A DNA stretch of 64,000 bases from Metabacillus sp. KUDC1714 (lineage in GTDB: Bacteria > Bacillota > Bacilli > Bacillales > Bacillaceae). Position numbers and translations under genes: made by a program. Each line of letters begins with the position of its first letter. The first letter of the stretch is position 1. Shown piece by piece: positions 8,385-18,185 of this stretch. Below the pieces are notes generated by a model. It made no database searches and had not been told where the DNA came from. It saw only the letters and a program-made list of their open reading frames with translations. The stretch is taken from positions 2,669,501 through 2,733,500 of the forward strand of contig NZ_CP055263.1 of the NCBI RefSeq assembly GCF_014217835.1. The letters run 5' to 3'.

Positions 8385-9161
8385 ATGAAATATCAAACAG
8401 TTGAACTCATAACAGAGGGGAAAACAGCTACATTATATTTGAACAGAGTGGAGTCATTAAATGCAATGGACGTACAAATGATTCAGGAGTTAACAAACGT
8501 ATTGAAAGAGGTATCAGCATCTGAAGTGAAGCTTTTGTTTATCACTGGCAGAGGTCGAGCATTTTCAGCTGGGGGAGACCTAAAAACGATGTTATCCAAT
8601 AAAGATGACACAGGATTTCAACCTGTGATGGAAAATATTAAAAACCTGATTGTGACACTTTACACAATGCCTGCTGTAACTGTTAGCTTAATAAATGGAG
8701 CAGCCGCTGGATTGGGACTAAGCTTGGCATTAGCTTGTGACTATGTAATGGCAGAAAAACAATCAAAGGTAGCTATGAATTTTATTAATATTGGGCTTGT
8801 TCCAGATGGAGGGGGGCATTTCTTCTTAAAGAAAAGACTTGGTGAGCATCGAGCAAAACAAGTTATTTGGGAAGGAAAATCAATAGCTGCTAATGAAGCA
8901 TTTCAAGTTGGTATTGTTGATAGGGTGTATGAAGGGGATACTGAGGAACAGCTTGAGTTTGTGAAGCGGAAAATGGAAGCGCGACCATTAAAGGCTATGA
9001 TTGCTTCAAAACTTATTTTTAGTAAGCAAGAATTACCTCGATTATTGGATACGCTCAATCTAGAAACGATGAATCAGCTTGAGATGCGCAGAACGGATGA
9101 TCATCGTGAAGGGGTAGCAGCGTTCTTAGAGAAGCGGGCTGCACAGTTTACAGGTGAATAA
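8385..9161 (+). CDS. yhaR: Enoyl-CoA hydratase/isomerase family protein YhaR
   Basis: Crotonase fold, 258 residues, close to B. subtilis YhaR (about 255). The oxyanion-hole segments are FSAGGDLKTM near residue 65 and GAAAGLGLSLALACD near 108. The active-site region reads NIGLVPDGGG, with Asp rather than the second hydratase Glu, so isomerase or another crotonase reaction is possible. The C-terminal MRRTDDHREGVAAFLEKR is typical. AAGGGG at 8371 favours the ATG at 8385 over the upstream in-frame GTG. The gene is flanked by hemZ and yhaQP as in B. subtilis. Substrate unknown. Confidence 0.87.
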   Translation: MKYQTVELITEGKTATLYLNRVESLNAMDVQMIQELTNVLKEVSASEVKLLFITGRGRAFSAGGDLKTMLSNKDDTGFQPVMENIKNLIVTLYTMPAVTVSLINGAAAGLGLSLALACDYVMAEKQSKVAMNFINIGLVPDGGGHFFLKKRLGEHRAKQVIWEGKSIAANEAFQVGIVDRVYEGDTEEQLEFVKRKMEARPLKAMIASKLIFSKQELPRLLDTLNLETMNQLEMRRTDDHREGVAAFLEKRAAQFTGE

Positions 9162-9194
9162 TATACAAAGTGAAAAGGGCTGAAGCCTTTAAAG

Positions 9195-9224
9195 TAAGCG
9201 ATGCCCTTATCTAGGCATCGCACC
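9195..9224 (+). terminator. Hairpin after yhaR, possible terminator
   Basis: GCGATGCC pairs with GGCATCGC around CTTATCTA. The T-rich run lies about 12 nt further on, so termination is uncertain. Confidence 0.4.
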
Positions 9225-9258
9225 GCACCAAAATTTTTCGTTAATATTTCCTGAAGGC

Positions 9259-9564
9259 CTAGTTTAAATTTATATACTCTATTTGTCCTGACTCATGTTC
9301 TTTTTCAGCTTGAGTCTTTTTTCCTTCTAGAGTTTGTGAGATAAATGAATAGGCGCTTTTTTGGTCTGTTAAAGTCTTTTCGTAAAATTCAGTAAGCGTA
9401 TCTGGATCAAAAACAACTGCTCTGAAAGTGTTTCCGTCATTGTTTAATAAAAGTTTCACTGCGTCACCAAATTCCTCAGGTGGTCTTACTTTAAAAAAGA
9501 TTTCGTGAGTAGATTCTTTGGTTCTAACATTATTTATTTTCTCGATGATTTCTGTATTTTCCAT
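9259..9564 (-). CDS. Small cytosolic protein of unknown function
   Basis: Not recognised. A 101-residue soluble, mixed alpha/beta protein with a lysine- and glutamate-rich tail and no membrane segment. The block EIFFKVRPPEEFGDAVKLLL and the segment FRAVVFDPDTLTEFYEKTL look like a compact folded domain. The start is taken at the ATG preceded by AAAGGAGG; the frame also opens 21 codons upstream without a ribosome site. It is divergent from the small plus-strand gene at 9712. Confidence 0.6.
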   Translation of the reverse strand: MENTEIIEKINNVRTKESTHEIFFKVRPPEEFGDAVKLLLNNDGNTFRAVVFDPDTLTEFYEKTLTDQKSAYSFISQTLEGKKTQAEKEHESGQIEYINLN

Positions 9565-9711
9565 TGTAAAACCTCCTTTTCTACATCCATCATTCTTATT
9601 TTGGTATTTCCCTATCATTTTAAACATAAAAGCGGATGAGTTTTATTTTCATGTTCTGTACTTTTATCATTTAAATAAAGGGATACTAACGTCGAGGAGG
9701 AGGTGTATGTA

Positions 9712-9849
9712 GTGACAAATATTATTGATGGAATGGATCAAGCAAGGTTTAGATCAAATGCCCCTAATCAAAATAAAGGTCAAAACAGGGAAAAAAAAGA
9801 GGAAAAGAAAATGCCTCTGGTTTTAAAAAATCTAAAAAATGGCTCATAA
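9712..9849 (+). CDS. Small basic hydrophilic peptide (45 residues)
   Basis: Not recognised. A GTG start follows GGAGGAGGTG with suitable spacing, and the frame gives 45 residues (TNIIDGMDQARFRSNAPNQ...) rich in Lys, Asn, Gln and Arg. It ends just before a good hairpin terminator. The strong ribosome site plus dedicated terminator support a real gene. Composition resembles small sporulation-associated proteins of Bacilli, but no family motif is recognised. Confidence 0.5.
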   Translation: MTNIIDGMDQARFRSNAPNQNKGQNREKKEEKKMPLVLKNLKNGS

Positions 9850-9856
9850 TTGAGTG

Positions 9857-9885
9857 AGAGAGTGTCAATACACTCTCTATCTTTT
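9857..9885 (+). terminator. Terminator after the 45-residue gene
   Basis: AGAGAGTGT pairs perfectly with ACACTCTCT around CAAT, followed by ATCTTTT. Confidence 0.7.
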
Positions 9886-9934
9886 ACACTGGATGAAGAA
9901 GTTATGTCTATGTCTTCAAAAAACGGATGCCTTT

Positions 9935-10012
9935 GCCTTTTTGGATCTACTTCTACCTAAGGATTGAAGACAATGGATACCTTCTATTCTTAAGTGTTTA
10001 TTAGCCATTTCC
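9935..10012 (+). repeat. Degenerate family 1 repeat
   Basis: AAGGATTGAAGACAA and CTTCTATTCTTAAGTG match the centre of the family 1 element, but the ends are eroded and the pairing is partly lost. Confidence 0.55.
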
Positions 10013-10014
10013 TT

Positions 10015-10200
10015 TTAACGTCCAAATAAAACAAGCTTCCCTGCAGCAGAAGTACACCGATGTGTTTTGTCTATCCAATTATTTTCTTCCAATTTACGTT
10101 GCCCTATTTCCTTTGCTTCCTGCTCTGTTTGAGCTTCAAAGCTTTCATCTAAAAGTTTTTCTCCATTTTTTTCGAAAACCGTTAAATAGTACAAACCCAT
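10015..10200 (-). CDS. yhzD: YhzD family small protein
   Basis: A 61-residue protein matching the YhzD family as I remember it: N-terminal LYYLTVFEKNGEKLLDESF and C-terminal KTHRCTSAAGKLVLFGR. B. subtilis YhzD is of the same length and lies in the same yhaR-yhaQ interval. The function is unknown; no membrane segment is present. It is on the minus strand, divergent from yhaQ. Confidence 0.78.
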   Translation of the reverse strand: MGLYYLTVFEKNGEKLLDESFEAQTEQEAKEIGQRKLEENNWIDKTHRCTSAAGKLVLFGR

Positions 10201-10331
10201 TCTCCCATTCCTTCCTGTAGTTAAATACTATCATTATATGATTATAATTCTTACTCCACATTTATTTTCCTGCATGATAATGAAACCTTTTCTTAGTATA
10301 TCCGTAATACAAGAAGGTAAGGAGGATGAGT

Positions 10332-11231
10332 ATGAGTTTGAAAATTGAAGGTGTTACAAAGCGCTTTGGTGTACATACAGCTGTTGATCAGTTGTCAATC
10401 GTTATTCCTGAACGGGAAATTTTTGGATTTCTTGGTGCGAATGGTGCGGGTAAAACGACGACATTTCGAATGATTTTAGGATTGTTAAATCCGTCAGATG
10501 GGGTAATTACATGGAATGATAAAAAAATTTCATATGAGACAAGTGATCAAATTGGTTACCTCCCTGAGGAGCGAGGACTTTATCCAAAGCTTAAAGTAAA
10601 GGAGCAGCTTATCTATTTAGGTAGATTAAAGGGAATGTCAAAACATGAAGTGCTGGTAGAAATGAATCATTGGCTTGAGCGATTTAAGGTACCTGAATAT
10701 GCAAATAAAAAAGTTGAGGAGCTTTCAAAAGGGAATCAACAAAAAATTCAATTTATCGCAGCTGTTATTCATAAGCCTAAGCTTTTAATACTGGATGAAC
10801 CCTTTAGTGGATTGGATCCAGTTAATGTAGAGCTATTAAAAAAAGCTGTTGTTGAATTAAAGGATGCCGGCACATCAATCGTGTTTGCTAGTCATCGAAT
10901 GGAACATGTTGAGGAACTCTGTCAGCATTTGTGTATTATGCACAAAGGTAAGCCAATTGTACATGGTTCACTCCGAGAGATTAAACGATCCTTTGGAAAG
11001 AAGAATGTCTTTGTCCAAGGTGACTTCGATATGAGTTTTTTAGAAGAAGTACCTGGTGTGACAAAATATAAGAAAATTTCTGAAGGTGCCGAGCTTCAAA
11101 TTAATAATGAAGATGTAGCCCAGGTTATTTTTCAGGAGCTACAAAATAAGGGGTTTGTTCGTAAATTTGCACTAGAAGAACCGTCATTAAATGATATTTT
11201 TATTGAGAAGGTAGGTGCTTCCTATGAATAA
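10332..11231 (+). CDS. yhaQ: ABC transporter ATP-binding protein YhaQ
   Basis: NatA-type ABC ATPase, about 299 residues. Walker A is GANGAGKTT, the signature is LSKGNQQKI, Walker B is LLILDEPFSGLDP, and the switch His is in FASHRMEHVEELC. The roughly 80-residue C-terminal extension is the DUF4162-type domain of this subfamily. GGAGG abuts the first ATG at 10326, so the second ATG (spacer ATGAGT) is preferred. The gene overlaps yhaP by 8 nt and forms a two-gene exporter with it. By homology to NatAB, sodium or small-molecule export is possible; the substrate is not shown. Confidence 0.88.
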   Translation: MSLKIEGVTKRFGVHTAVDQLSIVIPEREIFGFLGANGAGKTTTFRMILGLLNPSDGVITWNDKKISYETSDQIGYLPEERGLYPKLKVKEQLIYLGRLKGMSKHEVLVEMNHWLERFKVPEYANKKVEELSKGNQQKIQFIAAVIHKPKLLILDEPFSGLDPVNVELLKKAVVELKDAGTSIVFASHRMEHVEELCQHLCIMHKGKPIVHGSLREIKRSFGKKNVFVQGDFDMSFLEEVPGVTKYKKISEGAELQINNEDVAQVIFQELQNKGFVRKFALEEPSLNDIFIEKVGASYE

Positions 11232-12477
11232 GTTTTGGATTATGGTAGCACACACATACTTAAGTAAAATAAAAACGAAGTCATTTCTTATTACTACGTT
11301 AATAACAGTATTGCTTATCTTCGGACTATCAAATATTTCTACAATTATCGAAGCTTTTGACAAAAAAGATGAAGCAAAAACGTTTGCTGTCCTCGATGAA
11401 ACGAATAAATTCTATACAACCTTTGAAAAAAATCTTGTTGAAAGCCAAATCCAAATTGAACTTGAAAAATCAACTCTTTCAGAATCAGAACTTGATAAAC
11501 AAGTGTTGGAAGAAGAGTTGGACGGCTTGATCATCCTAAAGCTTGATGAAAATCAGCTTCCAACAGCAACAGTGAAGACATTATCTATGACAGATAGTGA
11601 GGTTTTTACACAAATCGAACAAGTACTCCAACAGACAAAGCTCGAATTTGGAAGAGAGAAACTAGGGTTAGATTCAGATGAGTTAAACCAATTGTTTACA
11701 CCTGTTGAACTCAGTAAAGTGGCCTTAGAAGATAATGCGAAAACAGAAGAAGAGTTAAACCAAGCAAGAGGGCTAGTATATGTTTTATTGTTTGTCATTT
11801 ATTTTTCTGTTATTTTTTATGCAAGTATGATTGCAACAGAGGTAGCAACGGAAAAGTCTTCACGCGTCATGGAAATTTTAATTTCTAGTGTATCTCCAGT
11901 GCAACAAATGTTTGCCAAATTAATCGGGATTGGACTACTTAGCTTGACTCAAATGTTTGTAATCCTTGGTGTAGGCTATGCATCCATTAAATCGCAAATT
12001 GATAATTTGAATGCAATGACAGGTGGGGTTTTAGGATTTAGTGACATTCCGACATCTACGTTCATTTATGCAATCATTTACTTCCTTCTAGGCTATTTTT
12101 TATTTGCGACCCTAGCTGCGTTCCTTGGATCACTAGTAAGTAGAATAGAAGATGTTCAGCAATTAATCTCACCAATGATCTTCTTGATTGTTGGAGCATT
12201 TATGATTGCGATGTTTGGATTGACAAATCCAGAAACACCGTTTATTACAATTAGCTCATATATTCCATTTTTTACGCCAATGATTATGTTTTTACGAGTT
12301 GGAATGTTGAATATTCCACCTTGGGAAATTGGTCTATCAATTGCTTTATTGCTAGTTTCAATTGCCCTGCTAGCTATCTTTGGTGCTCGTGTTTATAAGG
12401 GTGGAGTGCTGATATATGGAAAATCTTCATCTATTAAGGATATAAAAAGGGCTTTGACGATGTCGAAGGATAAGTAG
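11224..12477 (+). CDS. yhaP: ABC-2 type permease YhaP
   Basis: Partner permease of YhaQ, about 417 residues (B. subtilis YhaP about 419). The NatB topology is visible: one N-terminal membrane helix (FLITTLITVLLIFGL), a large extracytoplasmic domain of about 140 residues rich in Glu and Lys, then five or six membrane helices from about residue 180 with the family block ATEVATEKSSRVMEILISSVSP. The frame extends 9 nt upstream to a GTG, but the ATG at 11224 overlapping the end of yhaQ is the natural start. It ends with a terminator at 12581. Confidence 0.87.
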   Translation: MNKFWIMVAHTYLSKIKTKSFLITTLITVLLIFGLSNISTIIEAFDKKDEAKTFAVLDETNKFYTTFEKNLVESQIQIELEKSTLSESELDKQVLEEELDGLIILKLDENQLPTATVKTLSMTDSEVFTQIEQVLQQTKLEFGREKLGLDSDELNQLFTPVELSKVALEDNAKTEEELNQARGLVYVLLFVIYFSVIFYASMIATEVATEKSSRVMEILISSVSPVQQMFAKLIGIGLLSLTQMFVILGVGYASIKSQIDNLNAMTGGVLGFSDIPTSTFIYAIIYFLLGYFLFATLAAFLGSLVSRIEDVQQLISPMIFLIVGAFMIAMFGLTNPETPFITISSYIPFFTPMIMFLRVGMLNIPPWEIGLSIALLLVSIALLAIFGARVYKGGVLIYGKSSSIKDIKRALTMSKDK

Positions 12478-12580
12478 TTTATCTTTATAAACCTATTTGC
12501 AAGGTGAAGCAGCAATATGTTTTGCAAGATAAGGAAATAATATAGTGCAAGCTAATAGGTCAGGTTATATCTTAATTGAA

Positions 12581-12622
12581 AATGGGGCTTAACATTAAAA
12601 ATATGTTAGTTCCATTTTTTTT
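12581..12622 (+). terminator. Terminator of yhaQP
   Basis: AATGG and TAACAT pair with ATGTTA and CCATT in an imperfect hairpin followed by eight T. Confidence 0.65.
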
Positions 12623-12729
12623 ATTGTTCTACTTCTATTTTAATAATATTGGGAACGTGCATTCGTATGCTGACGGTGGTAAAATAAATGTAAGTAACTA
12701 GTTAGGGACTTAAACAAAGGGTGATCATT

Positions 12730-13989
12730 ATGAAAAATTCAATTACATTTATCCATGCAGCCGACCTACATTTGGATAGTCCGTTTGTTGGTTTAAAGTA
12801 TTTACCTCCTCAATTATTTGAGAAAATCCGAGAAAGCACCTTTCTAGCATTTTCTAAAGTAATAACAAGTGCGATCAATGAGAAGGTTGACTTTGTGTTG
12901 CTCTCTGGAGATTTATATGATGGTGAAGAAAGGAGTCTAAAAGCACAATTGAAGTTGAAAAAAGAATTTGATCGATTGGCTGAAGTAGGTATCGAAGTGT
13001 TCGTAATACATGGTAATCACGATCATACTGGTGGGAAATGGATTGATTTACAGTGGCCAGACAATGTTCATGTTTTCTCTAGCAAGGTAGTAGAAATGAA
13101 AACATATCTTAAAAACGAGATACCTGTTGCCCATATTTATGGCTATAGTTATCCTTCTCGGTCCGTACAAGAAAATATGACACAACAGTATAAAAAGCAG
13201 GGGAATTCGGGGAATTCCAGTGTTTATCATATAGGAATGCTCCACGGTTCAATAGAGGGAAATAAGGACCATGATGTGTATTGTCCATTTAAAGTAAATG
13301 AGCTTATCAATAAAGAGTTTGACTACTGGGCGTTAGGGCATATTCATAAGCGTCAAATACTGCATGAAAAAAATCCAATCATTGCTTATCCAGGAAATAT
13401 TCAAGGACGACACCGTAAAGAAACAGGTAAAAAAGGGTGTTATCTAGTTGAAATGCAAGATGATACTGCTTCTACTACGTTTATCTCGACTGAAGAAGTC
13501 ATTTGGGAAGAAGTCGAGCTTTCCATTGAAGGACTCACTAGTGTTTCAGAGTTAATTAAGAAGTGTGAGCATAGTATTGAACAATTTCGTCAAACAGGTT
13601 GCTCTACTTGTTTAACATTTGCCTTTACTGGTACTGGGGACATATCAAGTTTCCTACAAACTCCACAAACGATCCAAGATTTATTAGAGGCTCTTAATGA
13701 TGTTGAAAGTGAAAATGATCAGTTTGTTTGGGTAGTTAAAATACTAAATAAAACATATGAACCTAGTCAAAATAATCCTAACCTTGTATCATTTTTAACC
13801 GACTTACATACAACAGTAGAAAATTATCAGTCATTTTCTGAGGTCATACGACCGCTTGAACAGCACCCTGTTTATAAAAAATATATTTCAGAGTTTACGT
13901 TAGAAGAACAACAACAGCTTCTAAAGGAAGCAGAGCAACTTTTACATAGTGAACTTTTGCAGCAACAAAGTGGGGTGAAAAAGATTTGA
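12730..13989 (+). CDS. yhaO: SbcD-like metallophosphoesterase YhaO
   Basis: Calcineurin-like phosphoesterase of the Mre11/SbcD type, about 419 residues. Metal-binding motifs occur in order: HAADLHLDSPF near residue 8, LSGDLYDG near 58, IHGNHDHTGG near 95 and LGHIHKRQ near 203. A C-terminal capping and partner-binding region of about 180 residues follows. It forms a complex with YhaN by analogy to SbcCD/Mre11-Rad50; a DNA-end or repair nuclease role is inferred from the family. AAAGGGTGATC favours the ATG at 12730 over the in-frame GTG. The stop overlaps the yhaN TTG start. Confidence 0.88.
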   Translation: MKNSITFIHAADLHLDSPFVGLKYLPPQLFEKIRESTFLAFSKVITSAINEKVDFVLLSGDLYDGEERSLKAQLKLKKEFDRLAEVGIEVFVIHGNHDHTGGKWIDLQWPDNVHVFSSKVVEMKTYLKNEIPVAHIYGYSYPSRSVQENMTQQYKKQGNSGNSSVYHIGMLHGSIEGNKDHDVYCPFKVNELINKEFDYWALGHIHKRQILHEKNPIIAYPGNIQGRHRKETGKKGCYLVEMQDDTASTTFISTEEVIWEEVELSIEGLTSVSELIKKCEHSIEQFRQTGCSTCLTFAFTGTGDISSFLQTPQTIQDLLEALNDVESENDQFVWVVKILNKTYEPSQNNPNLVSFLTDLHTTVENYQSFSEVIRPLEQHPVYKKYISEFTLEEQQQLLKEAEQLLHSELLQQQSGVKKI

Positions 13990-16970
13990 AGATTGAAAAG
14001 CTTATGATATACGGGTATGGAAAATTTGAAAATCAAACCATTGAATTTACTGATTCAAAACTGCAGATTATCTATGGAGAAAACGAAGCTGGTAAATCGA
14101 CCATTATGTCCTTTATTCACAGCATCTTATTTGGTTTTCCAACTAAACAACAAACTGGAAATCGTTATGAGCCAAAAAGAGGATCCGCATATGGTGGTTA
14201 TCTTATGATACGAACAGAGGAAAATCAACAATTAAAAATAGAAAGACGTCCAGGAAAGGCTGGGGGAGAGGTAATTGTTGAATTAGAGGGAGGAACTGTT
14301 CAAAAAGAGGAGTATTTACAAACAATCCTAGGCGGGATTGACCTGGAAACATATAAGTCAATTTTCTCTTTTGATATTCATGGACTTCAACAGATTCATA
14401 AGATGAACTCAGATCAAATTGGAAAGTTTCTTTTTCTTTCAAGCATCTATGGAGCGGAAGCGCTATTTACAATTGAACATACACTTATAAAGCAGCAAGA
14501 CATGCTTTTTAAACCTAGTGGAAAAAGGCCGGTATTGAATGAGGCACTATCAAAGTTAAAAGAGAGCAATCGACAATTACTTGAGGCTAAAGGAAAAAAC
14601 AATGAGTATCAACAGCTTTTAACTGAAAAAGACTCTTTAAAAGAGCGACTCTTATCATTAGATTTAAATAAAAAGCAACAGATTACAAAGCAAAAGAAAC
14701 TTGAAAAGGTAAAAGCGATTCTTCCACTTATCAGGGAAAGAAATTGGTGTGTTGATCAATTGAGTCTGCTTCCCGATACAACAGGCTTCCCAGAAGATGG
14801 CTTACAACAACTTGATCAATTTGTTTTAACTCTCCAGCCGATGGAGGCACAGCTACATTCATTACGAAGTAAAAACCAGCAGTACGAAGTAGAAGCAGAA
14901 GAACTTACAGTTAATCATAAAGTATTAACTTTGCTTCCGACTATACATTCAATACGAGAGCAGCTACCACTTTATAAAGAAAAAAAGCATAACGAACATT
15001 TAAAGGAACAAAGAATTGAACAGCTTAAACATGAAATCAATCTATATAAACAAAGGTTATATCCGCAATTAAATGATGAAGAAGTAAGTAAGATTCATGC
15101 GACAGTTCCAATTAAGGAGTCAATAAAAAAGGCCTTAGCAGACGACCAGCATTTAAACCAACGAAAAAAAATGGTAGACGAGCAATTTGAGCAAGCAAAG
15201 AAATCTTTAGAAGAAACGGAATGGAAAATAAGTGATCTACAAAAGAATGTATTATCTGCTGAAGAAAGAAAGGCATTGGAAAATGAAGTATCTAGAAAAG
15301 AAGCATTAAATCCAGCACATATAAAGGCAGAACATCAGCAAATCTTATCACAAATTCAAGGTAGAAGACGAGAGCATAAGAAAGAGAAAAAACAACGTGT
15401 ACTCCTAGTCGGAGGATTAGCTCTTTTATTATTGATAGGTTCTTGTTGGTTCATTAGTGAACAAGATTGGCTCATTTCTGGAATTCTGATAATTGGATTG
15501 ATTGTAGCTTTACTACAACTAAAACGGGTAATTACAAAAGAAGACCCGCTTATTGATCATTTAACAAGTCGGCAGAAAATTCTTGAGCAGGAAATCATAT
15601 CATTAAAGGAAAGTGGAGAAGATTATCAATCATTGTCCGAACTGATGAAGATACTTGATAAAGACAATAAAATAATTCAAGCATTACATCACGAGCAGCT
15701 TTTACATAAACAGCATGAAAGAACGTATGATAGAGTTTTAAAGCTGTATGAGGAATGGGAAGATGATTATTTTAAAAGTACAGAAAGTTCCTCACGATTA
15801 GCAAAACTGCTTCAGTTAGAGAAAAGTACGACACCTGACGCTTTATTAGAAGCATTTGATCTTTTGCAACATATCCAACAGATCATGTTGAAAAGACAGC
15901 AAAATCTTGCGGAGTTACTAATTATTAATCAAGAAATAGTTCAGTATGAAAATACAGTAAATGAGACATTGCAAGCTTGTGGGTTGGAAAAGGATTCAAT
16001 AGAGGAGGCAGTTTATGAGTTATTCAAGCTATCTAGCTTAGAGGTGGAAAAAAATGATCAGCTCTTGAAAATTATGGATAGAAAAAGTGAAACAGAAGAA
16101 GCGATAGACACTTTAACGAATAAAATGAACTTTTTGAAAGATGAAAAAGAAGAATTATTAATTAGAGTTGGTGTCGAAAATGAAGATGAATTTCGTAAAA
16201 TGGCAAAAAATCATCTCAAAAGAGAAGAATTAACTAAACAGAAGATGTGGGTAGAGAAGCAGCTAACTACAGAAATGAATGTAAATCTTGAAACGATACC
16301 AGTTGATGAATATGAGGATATTGATGAAAAACTATTCGAGCTGGAGAAAGTAATTGAATTTAGTGAACAGGATGGAAAGAAAACACAACAAGAATATTCT
16401 AGTGTGTTACACAAAATAAATGAGATCGAGCAAAGTGGAACATATTCAAAGCTTAGACATGCAACTGAAAATGAAAAGGCTGTAGTTAGAGAATATGCGG
16501 AGCAATGGGTAGTACGAGCGCTTGCAAAGGATCTATTAAATCAAACGGTTGAACGACATCGTGAAGTCAGATTACCTGCTTTGTTAGCTTATATAGAAAA
16601 GTACTTTAAAAAATTAACATCTAATAAATACAAACATGTGTTTTTGCCAAATAATAAGCAATCATTTATTGTTGAGCGATCTGATGGAATGAGGTTTTTT
16701 GCTGAAGAGTTAAGCCAAGCAACAGCTGAGCAATTGTACTTATCCATTCGGTTAGCGCTTGTAAAAACAATAAATGAACAATTTCACTTACCAATTATGA
16801 TTGATGATAGTTTTGTTCATTTCGACCATCATCGAACCGCAAATATTATGCAGCTTTTACAAGAGCTAAAGCAGGATAACCAAGTCATTTATTTTACATG
16901 CCATCAGCATATCTCAAAAACCTACCATTCTAACAATATGGTCAACTTATCAGAACTATATGTAGGATAG
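13986..16970 (+). CDS. yhaN: Rad50/SbcC-like ATPase YhaN
   Basis: A 994-residue P-loop ATPase with split ABC-type head. The N-terminus has Walker A GENEAGKST near residue 34; the C-terminus has ELSQATAEQLYLSIRLAL and Walker B LPIMIDDSFVHFD. Long coiled coils rich in Glu, Lys and Gln join them. The coil is broken at about residues 470-518 by two hydrophobic helices (VLLVGGLALLLLIGSCWF; LISGILIIGLIVALLQL) where Rad50 would have a zinc hook, so the apex of the coil is probably membrane-inserted. The TTG start overlaps yhaO by 4 nt (TTGA) and follows GGGGTGAAAAAG, implying coupled expression. Slightly longer than B. subtilis YhaN (about 963). Confidence 0.88.
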   Translation: MKIEKLMIYGYGKFENQTIEFTDSKLQIIYGENEAGKSTIMSFIHSILFGFPTKQQTGNRYEPKRGSAYGGYLMIRTEENQQLKIERRPGKAGGEVIVELEGGTVQKEEYLQTILGGIDLETYKSIFSFDIHGLQQIHKMNSDQIGKFLFLSSIYGAEALFTIEHTLIKQQDMLFKPSGKRPVLNEALSKLKESNRQLLEAKGKNNEYQQLLTEKDSLKERLLSLDLNKKQQITKQKKLEKVKAILPLIRERNWCVDQLSLLPDTTGFPEDGLQQLDQFVLTLQPMEAQLHSLRSKNQQYEVEAEELTVNHKVLTLLPTIHSIREQLPLYKEKKHNEHLKEQRIEQLKHEINLYKQRLYPQLNDEEVSKIHATVPIKESIKKALADDQHLNQRKKMVDEQFEQAKKSLEETEWKISDLQKNVLSAEERKALENEVSRKEALNPAHIKAEHQQILSQIQGRRREHKKEKKQRVLLVGGLALLLLIGSCWFISEQDWLISGILIIGLIVALLQLKRVITKEDPLIDHLTSRQKILEQEIISLKESGEDYQSLSELMKILDKDNKIIQALHHEQLLHKQHERTYDRVLKLYEEWEDDYFKSTESSSRLAKLLQLEKSTTPDALLEAFDLLQHIQQIMLKRQQNLAELLIINQEIVQYENTVNETLQACGLEKDSIEEAVYELFKLSSLEVEKNDQLLKIMDRKSETEEAIDTLTNKMNFLKDEKEELLIRVGVENEDEFRKMAKNHLKREELTKQKMWVEKQLTTEMNVNLETIPVDEYEDIDEKLFELEKVIEFSEQDGKKTQQEYSSVLHKINEIEQSGTYSKLRHATENEKAVVREYAEQWVVRALAKDLLNQTVERHREVRLPALLAYIEKYFKKLTSNKYKHVFLPNNKQSFIVERSDGMRFFAEELSQATAEQLYLSIRLALVKTINEQFHLPIMIDDSFVHFDHHRTANIMQLLQELKQDNQVIYFTCHQHISKTYHSNNMVNLSELYVG

Positions 16971-17124
16971 AGATAAAGATTTTTTAACCTTTAATTTGTT
17001 ATAAAACCGTAGGCCGAATAACTATGCTATACTATCCATACAAAACGAATAAGACCCTTATATCGTTCATGAAGACATTAATTAACTTAAATAGTAGCTT
17101 AAAAAACTGAGAGGAGCTTTGTTT

Positions 17125-18069
17125 ATGGCAAAAGGTATACTCCATTATGATGTAGGTGAACAAGTAGATGTACATCTGCTTATCAAATCTTCTACAAAGG
17201 GGATTGCAAGCAATGGGAAGGCATTTTTAACATTAATCTTACAAGATACATCAGGTGAAATTGAAGCAAAGCTCTGGGACGCTTCCCAAGATGATGAAGC
17301 TACCTATTCGCCACAAAGTATCGTTAAAATCTTTGGTGATATTCACCACTATCGTGGACGCAATCAATTAAAAATTCGTAACATTCGTCCAAAGCATGAG
17401 GAGGAATCTGTAGACATTGCAGACTTTCTAGAAACGGCTCCAATTGCGAAGGATGTCATGAATGATAAAATCACACAATATATATTCGATATGAAAAATC
17501 CAAATATTCAACGACTAACAAGATATTTGTTGAAAAAACATGGGGCTGCTTTTATTGAATATCCAGCAGCAACAAAGAATCATCATGAATTTGTATCTGG
17601 ATTAGCATATCATGTTGTATCAATGCTTGATTTAGCTAAATCAATCGCAACATTATATCCAAGTCTTGATACCGATCTCCTATATTCAGGTGTCATTCTA
17701 CATGATTTAGGAAAAGTAATTGAGTTGTCAGGCCCAATTAGTACGACCTACACAGTTGAAGGCAACCTGATAGGACATATATCAATTATGGTGAATGAAA
17801 TTGCGAAAGCAGCGGAGCATTTACAAATTGAAGGAGAAGAAGTGGTAGTTCTACAGCATTTAGTTCTAAGTCATCATGGTAAAGCTGAATGGGGAAGTCC
17901 AAAACCGCCAATGATAAAAGAGGCAGAAATCCTCCACTACATTGATAACCTTGATGCTAAGATGAACATGCTTGACCGAGCACTTGAGCGGGTTAAGCCT
18001 GGTGAATATACAGAGAGAGTATTCGCTTTAGACAACCGAGCATTTTATAAGCCAACTTTTCATGAGTGA
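17125..18069 (+). CDS. yhaM: 3'-5' exoribonuclease YhaM
   Basis: A 314-residue protein, the same length as B. subtilis YhaM, a manganese-dependent 3'-5' exoribonuclease. The N-terminal OB-fold covers about residues 15-100 ([29 protein letters not shown]). It is followed by an HD domain with [15 protein letters not shown] and the HD pair in [13 protein letters not shown] near 192, and [13 protein letters not shown] further on. GAGAGGAG 8 nt before the ATG at 17125 sets the start, and [12 protein letters not shown] is the typical N-terminus. It is separated from yhaN by 150 bp that probably hold its own promoter. Confidence 0.92.
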   Translation: MAKGILHYDVGEQVDVHLLIKSSTKGIASNGKAFLTLILQDTSGEIEAKLWDASQDDEATYSPQSIVKIFGDIHHYRGRNQLKIRNIRPKHEEESVDIADFLETAPIAKDVMNDKITQYIFDMKNPNIQRLTRYLLKKHGAAFIEYPAATKNHHEFVSGLAYHVVSMLDLAKSIATLYPSLDTDLLYSGVILHDLGKVIELSGPISTTYTVEGNLIGHISIMVNEIAKAAEHLQIEGEEVVVLQHLVLSHHGKAEWGSPKPPMIKEAEILHYIDNLDAKMNMLDRALERVKPGEYTERVFALDNRAFYKPTFHE

Positions 18070-18185
18070 GATCCGAAATAACTGACATTTATCTCATATG
18101 GAATATTATTTGCTTTTCCTTCATAAGTATCTGTAAAAGGGCTTGTTTCATTCATTGTGTACAAGTTTTAAAAGGGGGAGAATAG

